Shown: positions 22,188-34,706 of the stretch, piece after piece
How the letters are laid out: every line of letters starts with the position of its first letter
Position numbering within the stretch: the stretch's first letter is position 1
Source of the DNA: Moniliella sp. 'wahieum'
Taxonomy: Eukaryota > Basidiomycota > Moniliellomycetes > Moniliellales > Moniliellaceae
Direction: 5' to 3'
DNA: 64,000 bases
Assembly (NCBI GenBank): GCA_003971905.1
Contig: RSEE01000004.1
Location: forward strand, 1,240,001-1,304,000
Made by a program: the position numbers and the translations under genes
Notes under the pieces: model-generated
The model's database searches: none
What the model saw: the letters and a program-made list of their open reading frames with translations, nothing else
What the model was told of the DNA's origin: nothing

Positions 22188-25100
22188 TTAATCGTCCTCC
22201 CGCCCGGCAAACGCAACGAGCGGCAGATGCGGGTGGAAGGTGACGCACCCGGGGCGGGGGGCGTACTTGATCATGTACCAGGAGCGAGCGGGTCGGTGGG
22301 CGCAGCGCTTCGACGGCCCGGCGTAGGTCTTGCGGCGACCGAGCCACGGTCGGGCCCGACGGCCGCGTCATGTACTGCAAAGCTGTGCCGAGCGGCTGGA
22401 ATGGGTCGAGCGTGGCGAGGGAGAGACGGGACAGACTGCCGTGCCGACCAACAGGGTTGGTCCGTGGCTTGCTCATCGCGGCCAAGAGCGGGATACGATC
22501 GTGGACGGCAAACCCGGCCACGGCGGCACGAAGCGCCGGTTGGACTGAATGTTGGCCCCCGCGAGTTGCCCGTAGGTCCCACAACCGAACCGACCATCTA
22601 CCGCACAACTCACCAGTTCCCGCCCGCCAAACGCTTGCATGTGCACCCCACGGATGTAACTGCGGTGTTCCTCCAGACCCGAACCATGGCGCTGCTGGGC
22701 GGATTGCGTCGGTCAAACGCTCGTACGGAGCCGTCATGCCCGCGACAAAGAACAGGTCCCCCACTTCCTTCTCACTTGATAATGCCATATACCGAGGTGT
22801 CCATCGACGTTGGCACGTCCTAGTACAATCGGTTAGGTCCCAATTACGAATGCGGCAGAGCAGCAGCAGCGGCGAGGCAAGGAGTAGCAACGTACACAAA
22901 CACACGTTCGCGATGAGCGTCCCAGACGCGGACGACGGGCGAGTCACCGGCAGCAAGCAGGTGACCGGTAGCTTGCACCCATTCCAGTTGCAGTCCTGCC
23001 GGGTGAACATTTTCGAGGGCATCGGGCAGTGCATGGAACGCTGCGAGGAGTTCGGTAGGACGGCGAGGAGAAGTGCGAATTTGCTCGTCGTCGGCAGGCA
23101 GCCAGCCGGTCGTAGTGCCGGAAAATGCGCACCGCTCCGTCGGAGGAGCCAGTGACCAACAAAGAGGCGTCCGTGCTCGTTGAGGAACGTAAGTGCCGTC
23201 ACATGGGTTCGTGCAGGATTGCCATGGCAACTCATTTAGCAGCTTGCCCCGACGCCAGTCCCAAATGCTCACCACATCTTCCCCGCTGGCCACGGCGAGG
23301 TGGTCCTCGAATGGTGAAAGGCCAGGTGGTGGGGGACCTGCTTGTTCTTCAAACTCTTCAACTCGCCTGTCCAGGCCGTCGTTGCTAATCTCACGTCAGC
23401 GCTCTCCATCCAATATAGAAAACAAAAACAGAGAACGGTCATTACCAGCCCCAGCGGCATCGCTCTTGCTCTGCTGGACAATGCGGTCGTTGCGGTGTTG
23501 TTTGTACGACTGTACGTTGGACGCCACCGATCCGGGCTCGCTCGGCTCCGGGTCCCGCATCTGCGGCATGGTGTACATCTCGGCTGCCCAGCCATACAGC
23601 CGACTCATCAGAGGCAGCGTGTCTGCAGCCATTGCTTCGCCCGTCACGTTCTCTGGTACAATCGGCTGCCCACGACCTCGGATGCGCACTAGGTCCCGGG
23701 CCAAAAGCTCGGCAAGCACCTGCACCACGTCCGCCTCGGGTGGGGTGCGAGTATCGCGGACAGCAAGGGGCGTAGCCGCGTACTCCACTCCTCCCCCGGG
23801 AGGCATGGGCTTGCGCAGCCGCATCGTCGGCTCCGACACGTCCGCCGAGTCGAGGCGTAATGCCGCCAGACGCTCTTCTGGCTGGGGACCGTCCAGGTCC
23901 GGAGAGGAAGGGCGGGAGAAGCCCAATCCCAACGCACGAGCCGCGTGACCAAACCCGCCTTTGGCCCACGCCCCAGGGGTGGAGGGCACAGTTTGGGAGC
24001 CGTGGTGGGGCGCATGCGAAAAGTAGTCCTGCGGCGGCGGCGGCGACGCCGGCGGGAAAAAGCGCGCCATCAAGGGAGGAGGGACGAGGCGGATAAGCAC
24101 ACTTCCTGAAGCGACCGCAGCGTCCGAGCTGAGTAAATGGGCAGTAATGTAATCGACTTGGGTCGAGGCCAGCGCCGCCACGTCCGGGAACGGGTCAACG
24201 CTCAGGTCCAACAGCGCATCCAAAATACTCCGAAACGCCGAAAGGTTGTCAATGTCCGTCTCCTCAAAGGGCGTGTGCTGGGCCAAGACACCCCACAGGC
24301 GATCGAGGAACCGGTCCAGCTCGTCCGTTTCGGGATCGATCACCTTTTCCTCCATCGCTTCCTCTTTGCCCACACACCAAATATAAAGGTACATGGCGAG
24401 CGCAAACCACCCCGCATATTCCCGCACCAAGGGAGACATGGCGATCAGCAATTCTCTCCGCACCAGAGGCGAAGGATCCGAGCGGCACGACAACATTGCC
24501 ACCACCAGCCCAATCTCCACATCACGCTGGATGGCATCGTGCAGACCCGTTGAGGCGCCTGTACCAAGAACAACAGGACGCACGGTACCTCCAGGAGTGT
24601 TAGGATCACTGGCTGCGGCGCGGGTCGCGAGGGAGTGGGTGGTGGGTGTGCTAGGGATATCGTCGGTCGGGGTACGTGCTCCAAGGAAGGTGCCCAATGC
24701 ATAGAGCAGCGCAGAGCGTACCTCAGGCGCTGGGTCGGACAACATGGAGACCAATTTACCATGTGCATCAAGATCCAGTGCCTTGGTCTTGCCCACCTCA
24801 GAACCGTCCCAGAGGCGGGCAAGACAGAGCGCAGACCATTGCCGCAGGAGAAGTCGTCGTCGTCCAAATGCTCGATGCACGAGTTCATCACATCCGTTGC
24901 TTGTAAGCACATGGATTGCCCGAGGGGATAGTCGTAGCAAAAGACAGAGAGTATAAAGGCGCACATGGCCCGGTGCTCCGACACGTGGGGGAAGTCGGGC
25001 GCACCCCAAAAGCTTGGGGGCATGTTCATTGATGGCTGGGGTTGGTAAAAGGGGGACAAGGCGTTGGAAAAATACTTGAACCCGTCGTCCCGTATCAAGT

Positions 25101-27206
25101 CGTACTGGCAGGACCGGTCCACTGCCAAGATGCGCGCCCAAATGTAGATCAACACAGGTTTGAGGTCAAGTGCGGGCGACTGGAGCAACTTGAGCACGTA
25201 GGGGAAAATCCCGATGCTCAACGCTTGGTTCACCGCCCAAGGACCCAGGTCCAAGAAGGAGGAAGAAGGACGAGGGCGCGAAGACGATGTACTTGAGAGA
25301 GGAGAACCTGAAGGACGACCGGCAGCTGCTCTGGCGGCTCCCGCACTGGCTCCCCCACATCGTCTTCGTACTCGAATGTGCCCGCCACCACACCCGAGTC
25401 GCCCATAGGCCGACGGTTCATCGGCACCCGCGACGCGCCCGCTTGAAGAATCCAAACCTCAAACGCTGAAAGCTGGTCCGTGAAGAAAGAAGAGGACTTG
25501 TGCTCCACCCCTTCGAGCTCAGGCGGCATGGGGTGTTGTTCTGGGCAAGCGCCAAGGCGGCGTTGGCGTGTCGTACAAGCAGCGGAAGCTGTTGAATCAT
25601 CTGGTCCAGGGCCATATCCCAGTCGGCCCACATGCGGTGGTTGTGGGTCTCGGGCAGAGCCGGGTGGCTGACGGGGTACAGTGGTACAAGCGCATGATTC
25701 GCTCGGCCAAGAGAAAGTTACGCATCAAGGCCGCGACCAACAGGTCGTCTCGGAACAAACGCCGGAACAAGGGACGCGGGAAGGTGGACCAAGCGATTGT
25801 ATCGGTGATGGAGGTGAAGATCCAGTTCAGCTCGCCGAGGGGCGTCCGGCGATCCTGCAGCCGGCCCGGGATGTCCATGACGAGTTGGAGATCGGTAGGG
25901 GAATTGAGCTTGCTGTTCTGGATCATGTAAACGCAGACTCGTCTCAATGGGCGAAGTGAGACAGGAAGTGAACAGATCGGCCGGCAACTCGGGCGCCGTG
26001 GGGAGCGATTCGTCCGCCGCGCAGGCTGCCAAGTGGATCGACTCGCGTACGGGAAAAGAGTCGGGTGCAGCTTGTGTGCCCGAAGCGCCGCCAGCGGGAG
26101 GGGTAGTCTTCTGATTCCCTGAGACGGTGGGGTTGCGCCACTAGAGCTGCTCTTTTCTTGGCCTGCGGAGCGGAGGCCAGCGGCCATGGCAGCGCGTCGT
26201 TCGGCAAGGCGATGACTGTGGTTGACAATGTTTCCTGCGTTACTTGCATCCCACACGTAGATGCATGGGCTTCCGAGTGAGGTTTGGAGCTCGGCGAGGG
26301 TAACCGGGATGTATTGAGTGTAGGCCTTTGAACACCCAGATCTCTCCGCTGGGGGTGGGACGGGGTACGCCATAGCCGTTGTAGTAGAAGAGCACACGCT
26401 CGTCCTTGGCGACGCGTCTTGATTGGCACAGTTCCGCTTCATCTCCTCCACGATTGGATCGGGAAAGACCTTGTACCGGGTCCTGGTGCTGAGAGTCTCG
26501 AACTGGGTCTGGAGCGCTCGGCCGATGGTGTTGAGCGCCTTGGAGTTGTCCAGCTCGCTGGGCTCGATCCAGCCAGCATGCTCGCCGATGGCTGGGCGCG
26601 GTTTGCATCGGGAGGGTCGACACCGATGTTGAGGCACAGGGTGAGGCTGGCGACGATGGTCCTGAGGCGGTCCTTCATGCGCCGTCAGGGGCGTCGCGCG
26701 GGTCGCGGGGGCGGGGGAGGGCGTCGGTGCGATGGCGGCGGTGGGTGTAGAATGTGATGTAGTTGATGGGCGCGGGGGGTCGAGGGGGGTGGGGGGGGCG
26801 GAGGAGGAGGGCGCCGTGGCGGAGGTGCTCCTCGTCGGGCAGGGCGGCGGGGCGGCCGTTGGGGACGGCGGGCTGGGCAGCGAGCATGGCGCACGCAGGC
26901 CAAGCAGGCGGTGGAAGCGGCAGCTTTCCTCCTCGATAATCAGCGCGCCGGCCATCGTTCGGGCGAGCGCGGGCGGGTCGTAAGCTGCCTCGTGGCAGCT
27001 GGCTGGACAGCCAGGGCGGCGCCGTGCGGGCTGGACGCAGTAGGGTTGCACGCGCACGCCTGTGCAAGGGGACGATCGTGAGGGGGACGTGGATGGTCGA
27101 TGACGACCCAGTCCAGCTGATCTCCCGGCGGCGCGGCGCGTCTTTCGCCGCCACGTCGGGGCGCGCCTCGTGGCGTGCGACCCACCGCCGCCGCGCCGCC
27201 CGCCAT
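22188..27206 (-). CDS. raptor / KOG1 / Mip1, TORC1 scaffold subunit
   Basis: Scaffold that presents substrates to the TOR kinase in TORC1. In order on the minus strand: a proline-rich N-terminus ([20 protein letters not shown] near 26950), [15 protein letters not shown], the raptor core [24 protein letters not shown] near 26670, the caspase-like fold ([56 protein letters not shown]), HEAT repeats ([75 protein letters not shown]), and a C-terminal WD40 propeller ([20 protein letters not shown] to [19 protein letters not shown]). TAA is at 22188-22190. At least one intron is visible before the propeller (about 23385-23440). The start at 27206 is tentative; 26955 is an alternative. Many frameshifts are present. 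Confidence 0.95.
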
Positions 27207-30200
27207 GCCGCCCTCGTGGCAAGCCTCCCTCGACCAGATCGCCAGCGACAGCCGCCCGCCGCCCCCGGCCCTGCGCCCACCGGCCCGCTGCCGCCGCAGC
27301 ACTCCCCGCGCTGCGCCGCCCGCCGCAACAGCCGCCCGCCCGCTCCTCCCGCGTTCAGCTCAAGCTGCCCTCCGACATTGTCGTCCTCTCCTCGGCGTCC
27401 GAGTCCGAGTCCGAGTCCGAGTCCGCACCGTCCAAACGCATCCCCTCCTCGGCTCCCACCCGGTCGAGCCAACGCTCGGGTCAGGCAGCTCGCGCGAACG
27501 CGGTCGCAATCGATAGCAGCGACGAGGAATACACGCCCCCCCCTCGCCGCCCCGTACGCCCAATGCTTCCGGAGCCAGTCTGTATTCTTCCCCGCATCTT
27601 CCCCAGAGCACCCCCCAATCCTCTGCGACCGCCGCACACGCTCCTGCTGGCAGTGCCTCCACCAGGAGTCGCAGGTCTCTAGTCACGCCCTCGAGCCTAT
27701 TCAGGCCAATGTCTCCTCTCCCATGGGACTGCGAGCGCCAACCCAGTCCATTCCGACCCCCCCCCATCTGTTAAGGCAGATGTGGGGCCCGCGTCTTTAC
27801 CGCCGCCTTCTGTACCGCTCGCTGGATCTCCCTTCCCCAACGCCCCTGGAGCGAACCCCCCCGGCAGTGTTGCTCTGGCGCCTCCCCTTCAAGACACCCC
27901 CACCTTGGCTCTCAAGAACAGCCGCTTCCTGACCCTTTCTCGCCACCATTACCCCAAATGGCTTGCAAGCTGTCCCGGGACCCCTTACCGCGCCAGCTGC
28001 TCAAGACAATCAAGTGTGCCTCGGCGTCATCGAGGTAAGCTGGTTGCGCTCAAGGGACTGCCCCCTCAAATTCTTACGTTCCAACAACCGAAACCGTTCC
28101 TCCCAGATCACGCCCGAGGAGGAACAGATGGAAGCGGCTCGGGCCGATATGGATCTAAAGACGACCCCCATGCAATGGCCCGGGATCTCCACCTTCTGGG
28201 CGCGTAGGGGTACCCGCCCTGTTTTCATGCACCCTCCTGCGCTGCAAGAGGGAGGAGGTCCTGCTCTCCAGGCCGCGCGCCAGAGGGAACGGCTGGTATC
28301 GCTGGTGGTTCCTCATCTCTACCTTCCCTGGCCCCCCAAGCCCTCACGAGCTGCCTCACTGGGCCTGAACCTTGCCAGTGCCTGGCACCGCTATATGCCT
28401 GGAAGCAACCCCCCCTGTTGGACCCCCTTTGCTGCTGTGGCAGACACGCACGCACAGCCCCTTCATGCCTTTGTCAACGGGTTTAATCCGACGTTCGAAT
28501 GCAGCGTACCAATGGTGCGCCACTCCAAACAAACAGTATGTTACGCCTGCCTCCTCCATTCGTACATTGTTAACCAACCTCTGCCCAGAACACCTCGCAC
28601 AAGATGAACATGCTCGTCTTTGTTGCAGCGAGCCAAGCAGAAGTCGCGGCGGCATTTCTCTGGTCCCAGAAATTGTACCTCCGCGAACCGGACGCGTATC
28701 GACCCGAGACTATCCGGGAAGCCAGTCGTGACCAACCCGCACAATGTTTATCGCCAACAAACGGGATGGGGGTTGACCTCCCCCAACTCCCTCGGCAATT
28801 GGCAGGGGATGGAGTAATGACCCGCGTTCTGGCTGCGATGGAGGAAGGTGTGGACAGACCTCCTGCCACCCAGGCCGAAAGCAGCGAATGCACAGCGGTT
28901 TGGTGATACGGCCAACATGACGAATGAGGCCAAGATGGCAATGGTGGACGATGCGTACGATACGCTGCAGCACAACGAGGATGTTCCTGAGGTGGAGCCG
29001 AACGAGTTGATCCGGACCCGACTCTTCCCGCATCAGAAAAAGGCGCTCGGGTTCCTCCTGATGCGGGAGAAGGAACGGGACTTTGATACGGTGGGGAAGA
29101 TGTTGCATGCGCGTGACCGCGCCCACCGAGCTGGAGAACTCCCTCCCGCTGAAGCTGAAGCCGAGGTGGACGAGAGGGGTCTCGGGTTGACCGCGGAAGA
29201 TAGGGCACAAGATGGCGGGACTGTCTCCCTGTGGAAACCTGTAGTGAACCGCGGTGGGCGGATTGTGCGGTACTTTAACGTGGTGACCCAAGAGAGCCAA
29301 ACCCTGCGCCCTAACATTTGCCGTGGTGCGATCCTTGCCGACGACATGGGGTTGGGAAAGACGATTAGCGTCATCTCCCTCATGGCATATACGCGTTCGC
29401 AAGCCTTGGCCTGGAGCCAGACCCGTCCCCCAGGCAAAGCGGGTAAGGCGCCTTCGGCTGTATCTTCCCATGTCGGGGTCAGTGCTGCCAATGTGTCGGC
29501 CTACCTGCTCGATTCCTCCTCAGGCTCAGACTCGGACTCGGACTCGTCCCTGGATCGCTCCTTGGGTATCAGACCGACAACGAAAAAGCGTGCCGTCGGA
29601 CGGCCTTCAGCAGGGGTGCGCGCTGGCAAACCCGCGGCAAGGGCGGTCCCGTTACGAGCGCCACCCAAGGCCACCAGCCACCCAAGACGGTCGATACATC
29701 CAAAATGTCCCGCGCGGAACGGATCAAATACCAAGAGCAAGTGCGGATTGATCACCTGGAGGTGCGCTCCCGCGCCACCCTTATTGTCTGCCCCATGTCG
29801 GTTATCTCCAATTGGCAAGACCAAATCGAAGAGCACTGGGGTTCGGCTCATCGTCCCAAGATTCTCATTTATCATGGCCAGCAGCGGCCCAAGGATATAC
29901 GGGAGATTGCTGGGTACGATGTAGTGCTCACTACCTACTCTACCGTCGCATCCGAATTTAGCAACCAGACCATCTGGCGCGACTATACGGTGCGCGTGCA
30001 GAAGAACAACGAGGAGATGGTCCAGTCAGATTTTTCAGAGAGCGAGGAGGAGCAACCCATGCATGATGCCGAAGGCAACCACATCGCGACCATGGGACGT
30101 GACATTCAACACAAGCTCAAGAAACGCAAACGTACCAAGACCTCGGCGCGAACACGCGAGCCCCACCTGAACCCACTTCAACGCATCGAGTGGTTCCGCG

Positions 30201-32363
30201 TCGTGCTGGACGAAGCGCACATTATCAAGGACTGCATGACTTGGCAGAGCCGAGCGGTGTGCAACCTTTCTGCACAGCGGAGGACTGCGTTAACTGGTAC
30301 TCATCCGATCCAAACGCGCCTCGGACTTGTATGCTTTGGTTCGCTTCCTTCGCCTGGAACCATTCGCCGACCGAGCCAAGTGGAACTATTGGTGCAACGT
30401 CTCCAAGGCCGGTTTGACCCTTTCGGGCGCACGCAACTTTAACATCAAACATGACACAGTTGCCTTCCGCCGTGTGCAGACCATCGTCAAGTTTCTCACC
30501 TTGCGTCGGTCCAAGCAGAGTAAAGGGCGGATGGCAAACCCATCCTGTCTCTTCCGCCCAAGCATGCTGTTATCTCCCGTCTTCCCTTTTCAGAATGGAG
30601 AAGGCCAAGTACCTGGCCATGCACGATATCTTCCGCGAAGACTTTGTCGATATGGCTCTTGCTGCCCAAGGGTTTAAAGATGCCAAAAAGAGCACCAGCC
30701 ACATTCTCCAGGAGATCACCTTCTTACGTCTCACCTGCGACCATGCAGATATGACCGACGATGGCTTGGATCTCAAGCCTGAAAACCTGGACAAGTCGGC
30801 AGGGGAAATGATCCAAAACCATGGTTGTCTCGTCCCCGAGCCCTGCGGTATTACGAGAACTGCGATCCAAGGGCGAGGCCGAGTGCGCACAGTGTCACCA
30901 ACAATTGGACATGGGCCTCGATGCGGCCGAGGCGGAAATGCGGGACCCGTATGGCCTGACCAGGGGGACCCGGTGGATACCGACTCGCTCCTCAAGCCCG
31001 TTCTGACTGCCTGCCTGCACCTCTTTTGCGCCCCATGTTGGGAGGCCTCTTTGCCCCACTACAGCACATGGCCCGAGCCCAGTGCGACCGAGATGAGCAA
31101 ATGCACGGTGTGCCAATCAGAGTTGAAGGTGTTGCTCGAGAGCTTGGTCTTGCTCCCGACCGACTTTGACCAGTTGGACAACGATGTGGACCTCCCCTCC
31201 CCTCCCCCGAGTCCCGGCGGTAAAATCTGGGAGCAGCACGATCTGGACGATGAGGACGACGATTACTTTGTCGACAGCAAGCCCGGGGGCCGTGTGGACC
31301 CGAAGCTGCGGTCGCAGGCACAAGAGTTGCAGGCCACCACCGTGGCGCAGGCCTTGTCCAATCGGCCCGACCTGAGCACCAAGATGCTCATGTTGTTGCG
31401 GGACTTGCTCCAGTTTTCAGCGTGCAACCCATCGAGTAGATTGTACGATGCCCGGGCCCCCCAGGACCATATCCCCACCCCACCCGAACAGCTCGTGGTC
31501 TTGCAAAAGGAGCGAGAAAAGCTGATTCAACTCAACATGCAAGCGCAGCAACAGGCCATCACCAAGGCCAAGGAGCAACTGCAGCAGTATCGCCAACGCC
31601 AAAATGAGCAGGGCCGAAGGCATGGGCGACACGGACCCCCATCCGCGGGGCAAGAGGAAGAATTGGACCAGCACGAGGTGGCCCTGATGACACTTGGAGC
31701 CGAGCGGACTGTGAGTCGGCCTCAAGCCGAAGCCGAGGTACCTGATGTGCCCACGGTCCAAGTGGGTGTGTGGACCCCTTCGCATCCCGGGAAGAGTACC
31801 GGCCCCTCAAGTCGGTCGTGTTTTCCCAGTGGACGCGTATGCTGGGCAAGGTGCGCAAAGCGATCGAACGCTCGGGCATTCGGACCGCCCAACTCGACGG
31901 TACGATGGGCCGAGAAGAACGGGTGGCCGCGTTGAATGCGTTCCGCCTCGACCCCAAAATCGAAGTGCTTCTTGTGTCGCTCAAATCGGGAGGCGTAGGG
32001 CTCAACCTGGCTTCGTCCAGTTCGCGGGCGTACCTTTTGGATCCAGCGTGGAACCCGGCCGTGGAAGCGCAGGCGCTTGACCGGATTTACCGCCTGGGGC
32101 AAACCCGACCGGTAATCACGATCAAGTTGGTCATGAACCACTCGATTGAGGAAAACATGCTGCTTCTCCAAGCTCGAAAGAACGAGCTGGCGCAATCGAT
32201 TGGGGCCAAGCGCGACCCGCGCAAGAACCGCGCCGACTTGCAGCGCGATCTGCAGCAACTATTTGGTACCACCGACCGGTTGCGGATGGACAATGGAAAC
32301 GAAGCCCCCGACGCTGGGCCAGACCACGATGGGCGCCTACCCTCTCGCTCCCCCTTGGGTTGA
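27205..32363 (+). CDS. SNF2-family ATPase with RING finger (Rad5/HLTF/Uls1 group)
   Basis: Nuclear DNA translocase, likely with ubiquitin-ligase activity, used in replication-stress tolerance or SUMO-linked chromatin work. The start ATG at 27205 gives [21 protein letters not shown]-interacting-like motif (SDIVVLSSASESESE) lies near 27380 and an acidic AIDSSDEEYTPP near 27510. A HIRAN-like stretch (ALKGLPPQILTFQQPKPF) follows near 28050. The helicase core starts with LFPHQKKALGFLLMREKE (29020) and Walker A ILADDMGLGKT (29333). Then come LIVCPMSVISNWQ, VVLTTYST and the Walker B DEAH box (30215). The RING finger uses CAQC ... CLHLFCAPC ... CTVC (30890-31110). Motifs V and VI are SLKSGGVGLNLAS and DRIYRLGQTRP (32080). 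TGA is at 32361-32363. The motif III region reads ALTGTHPIQTR instead of the usual TPIQNR. Several frameshifts and introns occur. Confidence 0.93.
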
Positions 32364-32936
32364 GTGCTTGGGCCATGCACCCACTGTGGCCACCAGTGAG
32401 CTGCCCCAAGAAAAACCAATCGAGGACATTGGTGGCCTCTATCAGGTCCGCAGTTGTATACCTATGCAATGGTTCTTCTGTTCTTCTATTCGTCTTCGCA
32501 TCGCATTTTCGGCTTTTTGGTGGGCCGTGATCTGTGTTGGATGCCCCGTCCCCCGCCCTCATGTCCTGCTTGACACATACCAGGCTGCCCAAGCCTCTTC
32601 GTTGCTTTCAATCCCCTTTGTGTTGTCCTCAATGAAGAATTGTAAATGAGTATCAATCGCCGTTGAACACCGGGGTTTGCATGTGTCGCTTGTGTCGACA
32701 TTGGTTTAGCGGAGCGCGAGACGCAGCAAGGCTAGGGAAACGTTGGGATACCAACCACATAGCAGATACCACGCATACTGTCGGAACCAGGGCCACGGTG
32801 GGTTATGGGGTGAAGCGCCATGTGGCTGCGCGGGCTGGCACCGCCATGTGCGTGATTACAGACAGAAGAATAGCAACCCGTGATCACGCACCCACCTTTA
32901 AACTAGTCTAGCCACAAAGAATCTGCAGCATCAATA
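32364..32936. other. intergenic region before tRNA-Arg
   Basis: About 570 bases, the SNF2 3' flank. No gene recognised. Confidence 0.5.
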
Positions 32937-33017
32937 GGACGGCTGGCGCAATGGTAGCGCGTCTGACTACGACTGGTTGTAATCAGGAGGTTGCAGGTTC
33001 GACCCCTGCGTCGTTCG
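32937..33017 (+). tRNA. tRNA-Arg (anticodon ACG), with 9-base intron
   Basis: A complete cloverleaf can be folded by hand. The acceptor stem is GGACGGC with GTCGTTC. The D arm is GCGC-AATGGTA-GCGC, the anticodon stem TCTGA with TCAGG, and the T arm GCAGG-TTCGACC-CCTGC, with discriminator G. The anticodon loop is 16 bases: CTACGA, then ctggttgta, then A. Removing the nine bases after position 37, where eukaryotic tRNA introns lie, leaves CTACGAA with anticodon ACG. A and B box internal promoters are present (TGGCGCAATGG and GGTTCGACCCC), and a T-rich stretch follows near 33036. Confidence 0.92.
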
Positions 33018-33889
33018 ACCCGACAGGGCGTCCTTCCTTTTTCCTCGGTTCTTTTGCAGACCCATTCAAGTCCACCCACACAACAAATGCATGCTCCAGT
33101 GTCGCGAGCCCAACACTGGTAACCAAACATCCCATGCGGACAACAGGCTCGCATGTGGGCCCATTGCGGTTCTGTAGCACGACCAGTGTCTCAGGGAACA
33201 TGGCTGCTTTTTTAGCGTTTCTCCTGCTTGAAGATCCCACTGTCCGCACTAGCGTCTGACGCAAGGGCTCGGCTCCCCGATCCCTCCGAGCTGGCAGACA
33301 TGTTGATAATCTTCTGAGCGACCAGACTGTCCAGGAAGAGTGGAAGCTACGAGGTTGGATTAACCGTTGGTAGCTCAGCGGCCTGCCACATTCAGTATAG
33401 TTGGAAGGCCACAATATCCCTTGCATGGGGGGGTACTACCAGTGTGTTGCTCGTTGCACTTCAATCTGCCATATCCAACGTTCACCAGGCTCAACGCGCA
33501 TTCACGTGGTACCTCCATCTCTCAATTGTCCTCGCCATTCCTAGCGCAGCTGCTCAACTCATGTTCCTTCAACGTGGTCATAACCAAGAGACCCTGGAAC
33601 ACAGGAATACATGGACGCTCACATTTGTTCGCTCTCTTCTCTGGAAGAAACGGACCTTAGTTGTCTCCGAGCACTATGCCAGATATACCCAGTGCAGACG
33701 AGCAGCGGATCAGGTAGGATCATACCCGCAGATGAGGAGCCATAGAAGTAATATGCGTCGATGATCCTTGGTGTGCCAAGGTTTTTGGATGTATACAGGA
33801 AGCACTGTCCCTGGCCAGACCGCGGCTCAGGCGGGGTACAGCAAGTGGACCGTCTCCCAAACCCCGAGGAACAAACGAAGCCAATCGAC
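33018..33889. other. intergenic region
   Basis: About 870 bases between tRNA-Arg and the RPL38 stop. No gene recognised; the ORFs on both strands lack known domains. Confidence 0.5.
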
Positions 33890-34324
33890 TTAGTTCTTGG
33901 GGGCAATCTCCGAAACCTCCAGACCAGGAGGGAGGGACTGCTTGAGCTTGGCAGCCATCTCGGCGTCCTTGAGAACCAGAGTGTAGAGGTTCTTGCTGGT
34001 GCGCAGCTTGAACTTGTACACCTTGTTGTCCCCTTCTTGCTCTTCTTGCCCTTCTTGGCCACAACCGAAGGCTTGACCACAGACGTCTTGAGACGCGCCG
34101 CAGTCGCGTCCTTGCGACGAGCAAACTCAAGGAACTGTTTGATCTCAGTGATCTGCTTGGGCTAGAGGGAAGAAAAACTTGTCAGCTCGTCCCTTCCAAC
34201 CCGTGCCCGTCCCGGCTCGAATAACCACGCTCTCCCTGGAAAGCACAGGGTTCGGCGTGAAGTAAACGAGGCGTAGGAAGGAGGAGGCTGCGGGCCGCAA
34301 CAACGGCAGACGCGTACTCACCAT
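33890..34324 (-). CDS. RPL38: 60S ribosomal protein L38 (eL38)
   Basis: Small large-subunit ribosomal protein. The first exon is just the start codon: ATG at 34322-34324 is followed directly by a gtgagt donor. A 160-base intron (34162-34321, acceptor ctctag) leads to [20 protein letters not shown]. The protein continues with [19 protein letters not shown], then [20 protein letters not shown] and [19 protein letters not shown], with TAA at 33890-33892. Near 34030 one G is missing from a GGGG run; restoring it gives [11 protein letters not shown] and joins the two frames. Size is near the family norm, with a slightly longer basic middle. A telobox-like AACCCTA lies about 80 bases upstream. Confidence 0.95.
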
Positions 34325-34706
34325 CGTGCTCAGTGTCCGGGTACTTGGCGACAAGCAAGTTGGGCGGCCACGCCAACTTCGCAGCCACACGCCAAGGACC
34401 AACCCTAGGAGCAGAGCAACAGTGCCGAACCCTATTCACGGCCGGCGCAATAAAAGCACCAAGGGAAGCTGGGAGGCGCTTACCTGAAATGTTTCATTCG
34501 GTGACTGCTGTTTGCACAGTTTACCCCACCCGCTCCTCCGCGCCTCAGCACCCGTGTATCGCCCTGCAATATGGCGAGTGATGAGGAGACTATTGTGCTG
34601 CTCTGGCGCCTCCCGCGCGTCCGGACACTACAGCATGGCAAAATGACCCGCGTCGGATGATGCAGATGATGCAAGTGTGTACTACCAACACCCCCTGATT
34701 TTGGCT
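34325..34706. promoter_or_regulatory. RPL38 promoter and FHA gene 3' flank
   Basis: 380 bases upstream of RPL38 and downstream of the FHA gene, both on the minus strand. AACCCTA lies at 34401-34407. No gene recognised. Confidence 0.45.

Noticed and set aside
21921-22823. 300-codon plus-strand ORF antisense to raptor
   Set aside because: It lies opposite the conserved WD40 end of raptor and has no recognisable motif of its own.
24135-24553. Plus-strand ORF antisense to raptor HEAT repeats
   Set aside because: The minus strand is clearly the coding strand.
31722-32258. Minus-strand 178-codon ORF
   Set aside because: It is the reverse of the conserved SNF2 helicase C domain.
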